From CAZUZS01 sp964624795 (lineage in GTDB: Bacteria; Calditrichota; Calditrichia; RBG-13-44-9), in assembly GCA_964624795.1 (NCBI GenBank), contig CAZUZS010000003.1:1-64000 (forward strand): DNA of 64,000 bases, read 5' to 3'. Position numbers and translations under genes: made by a program. Below are positions 26,813-36,452 of the stretch, piece after piece (the first letter of the stretch is position 1; the number at the start of each line of letters is the position of its first letter). The notes under the pieces are model-generated. The model ran no database searches and was not told where the DNA came from. It saw only the letters and a program-made list of their open reading frames with translations.

Positions 26813-26940
26813 ATTATAATCCTTTTTTTATGAATTTGGATGTTGAAAAATGGAAGAAGTTTCAGGATGGTTGGGCCAATCAAAACCACCTGTTTCCGGG
26901 AGCGCGATACGCACTTCCTCTGCAAGATAAGTAAAAAAAA

Positions 26941-27464
<524 letters not shown>

Positions 27465-27486
27465 TGTTCTATACCAGAACAAAACC

Positions 27487-28206
27487 TTAATTCTCATACC
27501 CTTCGTCTGCCCAAACCAGAATCCGGCCGCAATGCTCGCAAGTGAAGAGGCGCTGCATTTCCCGGATTTCAACAATCTTTTGCGGCGGAATAGATGAAAA
27601 ACAGCCGCCACACGAACCTTTTCTCACCGGAACAACAGCCAAGCCATCTTTGGCCTTACGTATCCTCTCGTACTGACGCAAGATACGTTTATCGATCTCC
27701 CCTAAAATGAGTTCCCGTTTTCCGGAAAGACGTGATTCCTCCTCTTTGGTCTGTTTTATGATCTCCTCCAGCTCGCGCTTGTATTCCTTCAGTTGTTCTT
27801 CTAACCGGCTTTGTTCGCCCTCCGATTCCGCGATTATCGCCTTGGTTTCCTCTTCTTCTTCTAAAGATTGAAGGATCTTATTCTCAAGCTCACTGATTTC
27901 CATCTTTTTGGTGTCTATTTCTAAAGATATTGCATCATATTCTTTGTTGGTCTGCACTTGATACAATTGGTCATCGTATTGCTTTAACTTATCTTTGCTG
28001 GCTTCAATCTCGGTTTGGAACATCCGCCGGTCCTCCTTGCCGCTCTTGATTTTATTCTCCAGCTCTTCCTTCCTTTCAGTCGTATCGTGAAGTTCTGTCT
28101 CCGCTTCTTCAATCATCATGGGAAGATCGCCTTTCTGTAACTGAAGTTCATCAAATCTACTGTCAATTTCCTGCAGATTGATCAACTGATTCACAACGTT
28201 CTTCAA
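27487..28206 (-). CDS. Coiled-coil protein with C-terminal C4 zinc ribbon
   Basis: 239 residues from TTG 28206; AGGAGG sits 7 bases upstream, which decides this non-ATG start. Residues 1-175 are a long charged coiled coil. Residues about 195-235 hold CGGCFSSIPP and CEHCGRIL, a four-cysteine zinc ribbon. This is the DUF164/zf-RING_7-type family (proteins called YbgI- or CdsZ-like), widespread in bacteria and often beside rnpB. Some members bind ribosomes or RNA, though the exact role is not settled. The rnpB gene begins 23 bases after its stop codon on the same strand. Confidence 0.92.
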   Translation of the reverse strand: MKNVVNQLINLQEIDSRFDELQLQKGDLPMMIEEAETELHDTTERKEELENKIKSGKEDRRMFQTEIEASKDKLKQYDDQLYQVQTNKEYDAISLEIDTKKMEISELENKILQSLEEEEETKAIIAESEGEQSRLEEQLKEYKRELEEIIKQTKEEESRLSGKRELILGEIDKRILRQYERIRKAKDGLAVVPVRKGSCGGCFSSIPPQKIVEIREMQRLFTCEHCGRILVWADEGYEN

Positions 28207-28242
28207 TTTTTTACCTCCTGGGAATTTATTTTTTATTCAAAA

Positions 28243-28279
28243 AAAAAGTGCACTTAAACGATTCTCAAGTGCACTTTTT
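28243..28279. terminator. Symmetrical hairpin between the tRNA and the zinc-ribbon gene
   Basis: AAAAAGTGCACTT (28243-28255) and AAGTGCACTTTTT (28267-28279) form a 13-base perfect stem with an 11-base loop, bordered by A-runs and T-runs on both sides. On the minus strand it lies about 80 bases after the tRNA and 36 bases before the zinc-ribbon start, so it could end the tRNA transcript. It is symmetrical enough to work in either direction. Confidence 0.65.
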
Positions 28280-28360
28280 ACTAAAAATTTCTGATTTCGG
28301 AAGAAACCTGATAATAGCCTTTCTTCGGTATAAAACCCGCAACAATGTCCTCCTTGCATT

Positions 28361-28437
28361 TGGTGGGCCCACCAGGACTCGAACCTGGGACCAGTCGATT
28401 ATGAGTCGACTGCTCTAACCAACTGAGCTATGGGCCC
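28361..28437 (-). tRNA. tRNA with CAU anticodon (Met or Ile2)
   Basis: 77 bases on the minus strand with a genomically encoded CCA. The acceptor arm GGGCCCA pairs with TGGGCCC, the D-arm contains AGCTCAGTTGGTTAGAGC, the anticodon arm is GTCGA-CTCATAA-TCGAC with anticodon CAT, and the T-arm is CCAGG-TTCGAGT-CCTGG. The CAU anticodon can read AUG, or AUA if the C is modified to lysidine. The acceptor and anticodon stems resemble lysidine-type tRNA-Ile2 more than initiator tRNA, but I cannot settle this by eye. Confidence 0.97.
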
Positions 28438-28873
28438 ATATTAAAGCTTCAAAATTTAGACTTCAAACTCAGAAGAATCAAGCCCTTTTTGTTTTGCCTG
28501 ACCTCTGTTCACCCAATTCAATACATTTTTCGATTTTCGGTTCCCATGGAATAAAGATTGTTTCCGCATCCTGCACCCGTATAGCCGAATGGGAACTTGA
28601 CGGGAGTGAGATAATGACAAAGTGCCAAAAAACTTGTCATCAGCATTTCACTCATGCGAAATCACCGGTATTATTTTTTAAAAGTATTCGTACGGCGTCA
28701 GTTGCTGAGCCTACCTTCTCTTTCCTCCCCAATCCAGGATCAGGCCGAAACATCCCTTTCTAACAGATTGTTTATATGAAAAATTCGCTCACACAGGAAA
28801 ATTATTTTCTGCTTGTTTTATTTGTAATTTTTCTTATTTTTTCAGCACAAAAAATAATTTAAGGAGAATAATC
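28438..28873. other. Intergenic region between tRNA and ferredoxin gene
   Basis: 436 bases with no convincing gene. A plus-strand frame at 28494-28763 lacks a ribosome-binding site and any recognisable motif. The last 60 bases are AT-rich and should hold the ferredoxin promoter. The ferredoxin gene is preceded by AAGGAG. Confidence 0.5.
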
Positions 28874-29122
28874 ATGGCTTTGTTGATTAATGATGAGTGT
28901 ATTGCCTGTGATGCTTGCGTGCCGGAATGTCCTAATGATGCAATTACCGAGGGCGATCCATTGTACATTATCGATCCCGATTTATGCACCGAATGTGTTG
29001 GATTTCACGATGAACCGCAATGTGCCGCCGTCTGTCCCACCGATGCCTGCGTCAAAGACCCTGCGCATGTGGAAACTGAAGAGCAGCTTCTGGAAAAGAA
29101 GAAAAAAATTCACGGTGAATAA
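28874..29122 (+). CDS. YfhL-type 2[4Fe-4S] ferredoxin
   Basis: 82 residues from ATG 28874 (AAGGAG, 7 bases upstream). First cluster CIACDACVPECPNDAI near 9-24; second cluster CTECVGFHDEPQCAAVCP near 37-54, with the insertion between the second and third cysteines that marks the YfhL/Allochromatium-type ferredoxins. These have one very low-potential cluster. It is a single-gene unit closed by a strong terminator. It is a plausible electron donor to the Rnf complex, though nothing in the sequence proves it. Confidence 0.95.
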   Translation: MALLINDECIACDACVPECPNDAITEGDPLYIIDPDLCTECVGFHDEPQCAAVCPTDACVKDPAHVETEEQLLEKKKKIHGE

Positions 29123-29130
29123 AGAGTCTA

Positions 29131-29159
29131 AAGGCGCTCTATTCCGGAGCGCCTTTTTT
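29131..29159 (+). terminator. Intrinsic terminator after the ferredoxin gene
   Basis: AAGGCGCTC pairs with GAGCGCCTT through the loop TATTCCG, followed by a T-run, 9 bases after the ferredoxin stop codon. Confidence 0.9.
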
Positions 29160-29289
29160 GTTTATATGAAAATTCTGCTGGTTCGTTTAGTTTATTTATT
29201 GCACAACAAAATACCTGTCTCTATCTGCATTCAAACAGCTCATCCCGTCGCCAAGGTTTGCAGCTAATATATATTTTGCCTTGCCGAAC

Positions 29290-30204
29290 CTATTGCCGTA
29301 TTCCGAAAATCCGTTGAAAGGTGTTTTGCATGATATGGCCGGCCATTGCCGGATTCTCTTTTAACCTGCGGGTCGAGTATGCGAACCATTCGGTGCCGAA
29401 CGGAACATATACCCGCAGGCGGTGGCCGCTGTTCACAATTATCCGGCGCAGTTCATGGTCGACCCCAAGCAGCATCTGGAATTCATACTGCTCCCGCTTC
29501 AATTTCAGTTCATCAATCAGCTTCAGTCCCTGCCACACCAGCTTTTCATCATGCGTGGCAATTCCAATATAACATCCATTTCTCAGCAGCTTTTCTAATC
29601 CATAGCTGTAATTATCGTTGATGATAGCTTTGTCTTTGTAGGCAACTACTCGTTTCTCATTATAGATGCCTTTGCACAAACGAAGGTTTGCCTTGTGCGG
29701 AATCAGGTTGTTGATATCATCGATGAGGCGGCGCATATACGCCTGCAGGACAGTCCCCACATTGTCAAAATCTTTCCGCAGATGAAGATACAGCTCGATG
29801 GTGTCGTCGGTGCAGGTGGCATCTTCCATGTCAATTCGCACAAAATTGTTATATTTTTTTGCTTCTTCTACCAATGTTCTGATGTTCTGATAGCAAAATT
29901 CTTTGTCGAGCTTAAGCCCCATGTGCGTCGGCTTAACGGAAATATTGGCATCCAACTTTTCCTTTTCGATGGCAGCAATAACGTTCTTATACATCTCGAC
30001 GGCAGCCAGAGCATCTTGTTTACCGCTTATTTCCTCTCCCAGCACATCGATGGTTGCACACATCCCCTGGCTGTTCAACTCCTTCACAAGCTTAACGGCA
30101 TCTTCCAGCTTTTCCCCGGCAATGTAATGCCTTGAAAAAAATCCGACGATAGGCTTCGGCACAAATGGCAGAATCTTGGCAATCAGCTTATTGAACCAGT
30201 TCAT
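29290..30204 (-). CDS. Proline dehydrogenase
   Basis: 304 residues from ATG 30204, with AGGAGGAG directly upstream; a frame running to 30240 is less well supported. The family barrel motifs are visible: DVLGEEISG near 49, VKPTHMGLKLDKEF near 86, FVRIDMEDATCTDDT near 117, LRLCKGIYNEKRVVAY near 169 and GIATHDEKLV near 213, plus RVYVPFGTEWFAYSTRRLKE near 267. The enzyme oxidises proline to pyrroline-5-carboxylate with FAD. It is the single-domain form, not the PutA fusion; the partner P5C dehydrogenase is not in the window. Confidence 0.95.
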   Translation of the reverse strand: MNWFNKLIAKILPFVPKPIVGFFSRHYIAGEKLEDAVKLVKELNSQGMCATIDVLGEEISGKQDALAAVEMYKNVIAAIEKEKLDANISVKPTHMGLKLDKEFCYQNIRTLVEEAKKYNNFVRIDMEDATCTDDTIELYLHLRKDFDNVGTVLQAYMRRLIDDINNLIPHKANLRLCKGIYNEKRVVAYKDKAIINDNYSYGLEKLLRNGCYIGIATHDEKLVWQGLKLIDELKLKREQYEFQMLLGVDHELRRIIVNSGHRLRVYVPFGTEWFAYSTRRLKENPAMAGHIMQNTFQRIFGIRQ

Positions 30205-30387
30205 CAACTCCTCCTCATGGCAAAAGGTAAAGACACTCAAAAAATATAATTTTTTTCACAAATTTTGTCAATTGAATAAAAAAATTGCTATTCGGACATA
30301 TCAGCGATGGTTGGTGGGATGCAAGTCGAATTAATGGCAATGAAAACTTAATAATGCGTGGACACCTTCTGTGAGATTAGATTAAGT

Positions 30388-30921
30388 TCATGTGTGGCCA
30401 AACTTTCTATATTCCGCTTCGAAATTCTGCATTGGCCGCAGGTTTTTGATAGAAATGTAGCGACAGCGGTAGCCGCCCCGGCCCCCGAATTTGGACCCAA
30501 AATCTTTTAAAGGCGCGCAGTCGATTTCTTCTGCGGAGGCAAACCCGCAAATGAACGCCTTCGTTCCGGGAGAAATAATTTCCGCGGTCCGTGACCGGAC
30601 ATCCAGAATTATTTGAACATAAAAGCGCGGTTTCCGCTTTACCGAATAGTCTTCGCGCACCAGCAAATTCAATCTTTCGCTGAAAGGAAATGCGGAAGTC
30701 TTGATTTCGATATCGCCAAAGTCGATTTCTCCGCGATTTTTCCCAACCCGGTGTTTCCTCCAGTCTCCGTAAAAATATTGGGCGAAGGCAAACTCCCCCA
30801 GGTGCCCGGTCATCGTATCGATTTTGGAGGCGACGGTTCGATTCACCCGTGTGAAAGGAATAAGCCTGCGCGCTTCTTCTATCATCTCAGCCGTGATGAG
30901 AATTGAAGGATAATGTTTCAT
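30388..30921 (-). CDS. Putative PD-(D/E)xK restriction endonuclease
   Basis: 177 residues from ATG 30921, which overlaps the methyltransferase stop codon (ATGA). I see GEIDFGDIEIKTS near 64-76, an I-D-x(5-6)-E-x-K pattern typical of PD-(D/E)xK nucleases, with a helical GHLGEFAFAQYF near 40-51 before it. There is no signal or membrane segment. Its tight coupling to a DNA methyltransferase makes it the likely type II restriction partner. The recognition site cannot be read from sequence, and no family name is offered. Confidence 0.72.
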   Translation of the reverse strand: MKHYPSILITAEMIEEARRLIPFTRVNRTVASKIDTMTGHLGEFAFAQYFYGDWRKHRVGKNRGEIDFGDIEIKTSAFPFSERLNLLVREDYSVKRKPRFYVQIILDVRSRTAEIISPGTKAFICGFASAEEIDCAPLKDFGSKFGGRGGYRCRYISIKNLRPMQNFEAEYRKFGHT

Positions 30922-32192
30922 CGGTCTTTTCTGAACAATACAATGCGGTTTGAATTGGTTCCTTTTTTGTTATTTTTAATCCCCCAGATATTGGAGGTTT
31001 TGGTAAAGGTCTGCTGATTGATAATCACCGCTTCGCTGCGCAAGCCGGCCGCAACACCCAGCGGGATTACATATTCTTCCAATTTGACTTTGCCATTCCG
31101 CACTTCGCCAACCTCGAATGCCACCCAGCCGCCTGCTCGCGTAACCCGGGACAGCTCCCTGAACACTGCTCCCATCACATCGCTCCACACCTGGATGCTG
31201 TTCGTCACAGTAATGCGTTTGGCAACTGCTGTCGCATCGATGTCGTTAAACCAGCAGCGCAGCCAATTGTCATCCGCATACTGCACCACATTCAGAAACG
31301 GCGGAGAAGTAACGGTGAGTTGCACCGATTCGTCCTGAATCTGCACAGTATTTCGTGCATCCTCGGTAAGAAAAATCGCGCGGTCAGCAATCGCATTCAA
31401 TTGGCCTCGCAATTCGCCGGAGATATTGGCAACCATGAGTCGGGATTTCCGCAGAATGAGCGAGTGAACATCCCGGTACTCCGGTGCTTGGTTTCGTTTT
31501 TCATTAATTTTTTGCTGGCGGGCGGGGGAAACCGCCTGGTTTGGGGGAAGCGTGTAAACGGAGAAAAAACCGGGGGAATGCCCGGTCAGCCGGTTGGTGG
31601 CCACCATCCGGATCCAGGAATCCAGGGCGTCTTCCGTCCCATTTTCTTTGCGCTGGCGCAGGTAATTTTTCAGGGAGACGATTTCCGCCAAGGTTTGCGG
31701 GTGGTAGAACATGGACAGGTCGATTTCCGCCCGAGCGTTTTTATCCAGCGGGATTTCGGCCAATCTTCCTTTAAGCTCCGACAGATTTGGTATCCGTAAC
31801 CTCGCCGACGATAAAATGATGCTGATCGGATTGATGTCATTGGCCACGATATCCCGGTCCAACAGCGCCGCTTCTATTACTGTAGTGCCCCGGCCGGTGA
31901 ACGGATCGTAAACGGTGTCGCCCTCTTTTGTCAGCAGCTTGATGAAGAACCGCGGGAGCTGCGGTTTAAAACACGCCCGGTAGGCAACCTCGTGCAACGG
32001 CGAAGCCTGCCGCTGTTTGGAGGTCCAGAATTCATTGATATATTTGGGGCATTTTATCCCGCCCATCTCGATCGTTTCGACCTGCGTCCTGTCGGGAAGT
32101 TCTTCTCCGAACAGGGTGGTCTGGCCGGAGAGCGTAAAAGCGGCAAGGTGGCTTTTGATGTCAAAATCGTCGGTGAAATTTGCCGGAGGCAT
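30918..32192 (-). CDS. DNA methyltransferase (N4-cytosine/N6-adenine type)
   Basis: 424 residues from ATG 32192. The SAM-binding motif I is VYDPFTGRGTTVIEAAL near 93-109, with NDINP near 117 as the acidic partner. The catalytic motif IV is TVTSPPFLNVVQYAD near 288-302; S-P-P-F favours N4-cytosine, though N6-adenine enzymes share the pattern. Motif I precedes motif IV, the order of the alpha/gamma classes. The middle region (about 150-280) is the likely target-recognition part. It is transcribed first and overlaps the endonuclease start by 4 bases, so the host could be methylated before cleavage activity appears. Confidence 0.9.
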   Translation of the reverse strand: MPPANFTDDFDIKSHLAAFTLSGQTTLFGEELPDRTQVETIEMGGIKCPKYINEFWTSKQRQASPLHEVAYRACFKPQLPRFFIKLLTKEGDTVYDPFTGRGTTVIEAALLDRDIVANDINPISIILSSARLRIPNLSELKGRLAEIPLDKNARAEIDLSMFYHPQTLAEIVSLKNYLRQRKENGTEDALDSWIRMVATNRLTGHSPGFFSVYTLPPNQAVSPARQQKINEKRNQAPEYRDVHSLILRKSRLMVANISGELRGQLNAIADRAIFLTEDARNTVQIQDESVQLTVTSPPFLNVVQYADDNWLRCWFNDIDATAVAKRITVTNSIQVWSDVMGAVFRELSRVTRAGGWVAFEVGEVRNGKVKLEEYVIPLGVAAGLRSEAVIINQQTFTKTSNIWGIKNNKKGTNSNRIVLFRKDR

Positions 32193-32325
32193 ATCCCGCC
32201 TTTTGCTATTTTATTCGTGGGTTCACTTTTCTTAAGAAAATAAGAGTCTTAGCCCACCCGTTTCAATATTAATCTATTTAGGGTCTGCGGCGAACCGAAA
32301 TTGGTGTTTATATCAGGACGTATAA

Positions 32326-32356
32326 GAAAGGGAGCAGATTCTATCCACTCCCTTTC
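32326..32356. terminator. Hairpin downstream of the glutamate dehydrogenase gene
   Basis: GAAAGGGAG (32326-32334) and CTCCCTTTC (32348-32356) form a perfect 9-base stem, 12 bases beyond the GDH stop codon and also upstream of the methyltransferase gene. The T-tract on the minus strand is weak (TTTCTTAT), so it is a probable but not strong terminator. Confidence 0.6.
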
Positions 32357-32367
32357 TCATATTTTAA

Positions 32368-33642
32368 CTACGCATACAAGCCGCGCAATTCCGCTGCTTT
32401 TATTACCCGGTCGATGGCCAGCAGGAATGCGGCGATCCGCATATCCACTTTATGCTCCTGCGAAGTATTTAACACCTCATGGAACGAACGCACCATGATA
32501 TGATGCAGGTCTTCATTCACCCGCTCTTTGGTCCAGTAGTATCCCATGCGGTTCTGCACCCATTCCAGGTAAGAAACCGTGACGCCGCCCGCATTGCACA
32601 AGATGTCGGGGATCAGGAATACCTTCTTTTTGTCCAGAATGTCATCCGCTTCCGGGGTAACCGGTCCGTTGGCGCATTCGGCGATTATTTTGGCTTTCAC
32701 GTTGGGCGCGTTGTCTTCGGTGATCTGGTTCTCCAGTGCCGCGGGAATCAGAATATCAACATCCAGTTCCAGCAGCTTCATGGGATCGTCCATCTTTTTC
32801 ACTTTTGTGTTATTCTCTAATCCCGTGAGAATCCAGGTTTTATTCTTGCGGCAGGTTTCCAATGCGGCTTTTATATCGATACCACCTGAATTATAATACG
32901 CGCCACTCACGTCCGAAATCGCCACAATTTTTGCGCCGTCGTCACTCAGCAGCGAAGCGGCGAAAGAACCGGCATTCCCAAAACCCTGGATGGCAATTGT
33001 TGCCTTTTTCAGATTGATGTTCAGGTGCTTGGTCGCTTCCCGAACGCAAAAGACCATTCCCTGGGCAGTGGCCTCCGTACGGCCTGCCGACCCACCCAAC
33101 TCCAGCGGCTTGCCGGTAATTACAGCCGGTAGATACTGTTTCTTGTGCATGGAATAGGTATCGAACATCCAGCTCATGATCTGTGGATTGGTGTTCACAT
33201 CCGGCGCCGGAACATCCGAATCGGGGCCAAACAGGTCCGACATCTCTGCGAAATACCGTCGTGAGAGATTTTCCAATTCGCTGCGGGTGAGCGTCCCCGG
33301 ATCGACCACCACTCCGCCTTTACCGCCGCCAAACGGGACGCCAACAACCGCACATTTGTAGGTCATCCAAAATGCCAGCGCTTTAACTTCGTCAACTGTT
33401 ACTCCCGGATGAAAACGCACACCGCCTTTGGCCGGCCCGCGCACGACGCTGTGCTGCACCCGGAATCCCTTAAAAATCCGGATAGAACCGTCGCTCATGC
33501 GCACCGGTAAATTCACTTCCGTTATGCGGCGTGGTTCCTTAATCATCGCAATCTGGCTTTCGGTCAGTTTCAATAGTTGCGCCGCTTTATCAAATTGCTT
33601 CATTGCACTATCAAACGGATTGATCTGTTTTAAGAAGCTCAT
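32368..33642 (-). CDS. gdhA: Glu/Leu/Phe/Val dehydrogenase (glutamate dehydrogenase)
   Basis: 424 residues from ATG 33642, with GGAGGTG 5 bases upstream. GDH interconverts glutamate and 2-oxoglutarate plus ammonia with NAD(P). Substrate-binding and catalytic region: GGVRFHPGVTVDEVKALAFW near 71-90 and VPFGGGKGGVVVDP near 103-116, where the lysines in KGG are catalytic. The nucleotide domain carries IQGFGNAGSFAA near 215-226. The length is that of the NAD(H)/dual-specific archaeal-like hexameric group. It stands alone and, with the glutamine synthetase at 41 kb, handles ammonia assimilation. Confidence 0.96.
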   Translation of the reverse strand: MSFLKQINPFDSAMKQFDKAAQLLKLTESQIAMIKEPRRITEVNLPVRMSDGSIRIFKGFRVQHSVVRGPAKGGVRFHPGVTVDEVKALAFWMTYKCAVVGVPFGGGKGGVVVDPGTLTRSELENLSRRYFAEMSDLFGPDSDVPAPDVNTNPQIMSWMFDTYSMHKKQYLPAVITGKPLELGGSAGRTEATAQGMVFCVREATKHLNINLKKATIAIQGFGNAGSFAASLLSDDGAKIVAISDVSGAYYNSGGIDIKAALETCRKNKTWILTGLENNTKVKKMDDPMKLLELDVDILIPAALENQITEDNAPNVKAKIIAECANGPVTPEADDILDKKKVFLIPDILCNAGGVTVSYLEWVQNRMGYYWTKERVNEDLHHIMVRSFHEVLNTSQEHKVDMRIAAFLLAIDRVIKAAELRGLYA

Positions 33643-34206
33643 CTTTCACCTCCGCTAAGTAAATTTGTTTTTGTGTGAATTATAACAGGCTTATCATTAG
33701 CACCGCACATGATCTTCGATGCAGTTGCTTTATGAGCGCCAAAATTAGAAAACAAAAATCAACTCCTCATAAAATATCGCACATATCCTGCGAAAGCCAA
33801 ATTTACCACCAGTTCGTTTAAAATCAAATTTATTCCCCAATTTAGTGAATTTATTCAGGTAATAAATTCTCCTAATGCGCAAGGATGGTTCGCTACGTTC
33901 GTAAGATTCATTGAAACAGATATCTGATGGTGATGTGACAAACGTGAAATGTGAAAGTAAATGATGGACAAGGAACTATTGGGTTGCAGGATTATGGAAA
34001 GATCCAAATAATCCGTTGGGGCGACCCAAATCTCGAAACTCATACTTTCCTGCCTAATATTTCTTAAACCTGCCCGCGATTTCTGTTTTTCTAATGGCTT
34101 AAAATTTATTTATTATTATATTGAGTGACCTTAAAGAAACAAAGCGAACGGCGAAAACATTGCGTAATTCTATTGTCAATAGCAGCCAAGTATTAAGGAG
34201 ACCATC
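33643..34206. other. Divergent promoter region between gdhA and the carboxyltransferase gene
   Basis: 564 bases with no gene I can support. AT-rich stretches at 33760-33860 and 34090-34125 should hold the two divergent promoters; I cannot assign boxes with confidence. The carboxyltransferase start is preceded by AAGGAG. Confidence 0.45.
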
Positions 34207-35757
34207 ATGAACATTGAGGAACGCATGCAAAAATTGCATGATATGCGGCAAAAAGCAAGATTGGGCGGCGGTGAAAAAAGAATCGAAAAATTGCACGACT
34301 CGGGGCGATTAACAGCACGGGAGCGTGTGGAAATTTTGCTGGACGAAGGCAGCTTCGAAGAGTTCGACATGTTCAAGGAGCACCGTTGTACCGATTTTGG
34401 CATGGAGAACAAGAAAATTCCGGGAGATGGGGTGGTAACCGGCTTCGGTACCATTGATGGCCGCCTGGTTTATGTATTTGCCCAGGATTTTACTGTTTTC
34501 GGTGGCTCGCTTTCCGAAACGTATGCTGAGAAAATCTGCAAGATCATGGAAATGGCAGCTAAAAACGGCGCACCGATTATCGGGCTGAACGACTCCGGCG
34601 GGGCGCGTATCCAGGAAGGAATCGAGAGCCTGGCAGGTTATGCCGACATTTTTCTGTTGAATGTGCTTTATTCCGGGGTAGTGCCGCAATTATCGGGAAT
34701 CTTCGGTCCCTGCGCAGGTGGAGCGGTTTACTCACCTGCTCTTACCGATTTCACGGTAATGGTGCAAAACACCAGCTACATGTTTCTTACCGGGCCAAAA
34801 GTTGTTAAGGCGGTGACAAAAGAGGACGTTTCGGTGGAAGATTTGGGCGGCGCAATGGTTCACAATAAAAAAAGCGGCGTGGCACATTTCGCGGCCGAGG
34901 ACGATCAGGATGCACTGCTGCTGCTTCGAAAGTTGCTCGGCTATATTCCCCAGAACAACATGGAGATCCCCCCGATTATGCCAAACGACGATCCGGCAGA
35001 TCGTATGGATGAAGAACTGAATTCCATTGTTCCGGAAGATCCCAACAAACCGTACGATATGAAAGAAATTATTCTGCGGATTGCCGACATGGGAGAATTC
35101 CTGGAAGTCCACCAGTACTGGGCGCCGAATATTGTTGTCGGTTTCGCGCGTCTTAACGGCCGGTCGATTGGTATTGTGGCAAACCAGCCGAATTTCCTGG
35201 CCGGCGGGTTGGATAACAATTCATCCATGAAAGCTGCCCGGTTTGTCCGCTTTTGTGATGCTTTCAATATTCCCCTGCTTACATTTGTGGATGTTCCTGG
35301 CTTTTGGCCGGGCACCGCCCAAGAGCATACCGGCATCATTCGTAACGGCGCGAAATTGCTATATGCCTTCGCAGAGGCCACAGTGCCCAAAATCACTATT
35401 GTAACCCGTAAGGCGTATGGCGGTGCTTATTGTGTGATGAGTTCCAAACACGTGAGAGGGGATATCAATTATGCCTGGCCCACTGCAGAAATCGCCGTCA
35501 TGGGACCCAGCGGGGCGGTAGAAATTATCTTTTCTAAGGAAATATCCGGCGCCGGGAATCCGCAGGAAAAGGCCCGTGAGCTGGAGGAAGAATACAAAGA
35601 GAAGTTTGCCAACCCCTATGCCGCAGCCAGGCGAGGTTATGTGGATGACGTAATTGAGCCCAGAGAAACACGCTACCGCATCATCAGGGCGCTGGAAATG
35701 CTGAAAAATAAAAGGGATTCCCTCCCGATGAAAAAACACGGGAATATCCCGTTGTAG
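34207..35757 (+). CDS. Acyl-CoA carboxylase carboxyltransferase subunit (MmdA/PccB-like)
   Basis: 516 residues from ATG 34207. The family blocks are GGGEKRIEKLHDSGRLTARE near 19-38, FGGSLSETYAEKI near 98-110, LNDSGGARIQEG near 126-137, FGPCAGGAVYSPALTDF near 167-183 in the N-domain, and NQPNFLAGGLDNNSSMKAAR, DVPGFWPGTAQEHTGIIRNG and RKAYGGAYCVMSSK in the C-domain. The two crotonase-like domains move a carboxyl group between biotin and propionyl- or methylmalonyl-CoA. No biotin carrier or biotin carboxylase gene is nearby, so its partners must be encoded elsewhere. The choice between a sodium-pumping decarboxylase and a propionyl-CoA carboxylase is open. Confidence 0.95.
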   Translation: MNIEERMQKLHDMRQKARLGGGEKRIEKLHDSGRLTARERVEILLDEGSFEEFDMFKEHRCTDFGMENKKIPGDGVVTGFGTIDGRLVYVFAQDFTVFGGSLSETYAEKICKIMEMAAKNGAPIIGLNDSGGARIQEGIESLAGYADIFLLNVLYSGVVPQLSGIFGPCAGGAVYSPALTDFTVMVQNTSYMFLTGPKVVKAVTKEDVSVEDLGGAMVHNKKSGVAHFAAEDDQDALLLLRKLLGYIPQNNMEIPPIMPNDDPADRMDEELNSIVPEDPNKPYDMKEIILRIADMGEFLEVHQYWAPNIVVGFARLNGRSIGIVANQPNFLAGGLDNNSSMKAARFVRFCDAFNIPLLTFVDVPGFWPGTAQEHTGIIRNGAKLLYAFAEATVPKITIVTRKAYGGAYCVMSSKHVRGDINYAWPTAEIAVMGPSGAVEIIFSKEISGAGNPQEKARELEEEYKEKFANPYAAARRGYVDDVIEPRETRYRIIRALEMLKNKRDSLPMKKHGNIPL

Positions 35758-35803
35758 CGGCTGTCTGCCGACTACCGGTCAATAGTCAACGGCCATCGGC
35801 GGG

Positions 35804-36343
35804 CTAAAATTTGCCTTGCGTGGCAAACCAGTTCGCCGGATCGACCATAAAGTTGTTGATATTTCGGAGTGCCTGGTAGTGGGACTCCTCCTCAGCCGCC
35901 AGGATTTCCAGGAATTTCTTGACCTTCGGATCGTCTGCTTTTTTTGCGGCTTCGGAATAAAAGAATCGTCCGTGGTTTTCCAGGTTTAATGCTGTCTCGA
36001 TGATTTCCTCATCATCCACCGCCATTTTACCCAATTCTTCTATCGATTTATTGATCTCACTTTTCAGACGAGTGAAAATATTCTGAAAGGTGGGCCGCTC
36101 ACCTTCATTCTGCATGGTAACCTGGTCCCAGCTTCGCTTGCCTTCCAGCGCTTCGTACGCCTCACGGATTCGCCGCATATGGGCGACTTCGTCCTGGGCG
36201 AGCCTTTCCAACATGCGTTTGCCCAGTGAGTTCTGTACTTTTTTAGCGCCTTCCGTGTAGGTCCGGAAACCTTCCTCTTCCATTTCCAGGGATATTCTTA
36301 GAACTTCTTCGGTAGTTGCCGGAATTTTTACTTCATCTGCCAT
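35804..36343 (-). CDS. Rubrerythrin/ferritin-like diiron protein
   Basis: 179 residues from ATG 36343 (MADEVKIPATTEE), chosen because AAGGAGG lies 4 bases upstream. The four-helix bundle has the diiron ligands in EMEEEGFRTY near 18, QDEVAHMRRI near 48, LENHGRFFYSEA near 110 and AAEEESHYQAL near 142. The C-terminal rubredoxin domain of classical rubrerythrin is absent. Such proteins remove peroxide in anaerobes or store iron. It converges on the carboxyltransferase gene. Confidence 0.92.
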   Translation of the reverse strand: MADEVKIPATTEEVLRISLEMEEEGFRTYTEGAKKVQNSLGKRMLERLAQDEVAHMRRIREAYEALEGKRSWDQVTMQNEGERPTFQNIFTRLKSEINKSIEELGKMAVDDEEIIETALNLENHGRFFYSEAAKKADDPKVKKFLEILAAEEESHYQALRNINNFMVDPANWFATQGKF

Positions 36344-36452
36344 GTTACCTCCTTCAACTATTCTCGTAATATTTTTCATTTTGTTTGTTTAATTTAGGCA
36401 TTTAATTTACACACGCAAGAGAAAAAGTAACAGGTAAAAAGAGTGTCTGAGA

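Noticed and set aside
28494..28763. 89-codon plus-strand frame between the tRNA and ferredoxin gene
   Set aside because: No recognisable motif, no clear ribosome-binding site, and composition like non-coding sequence.
35758..35803. Short GACTACCGGTCAATAGTCAACGG-like sequence between convergent genes
   Set aside because: It looks like a hairpin or common dispersed tract, but the stem is imperfect and no T-run follows.
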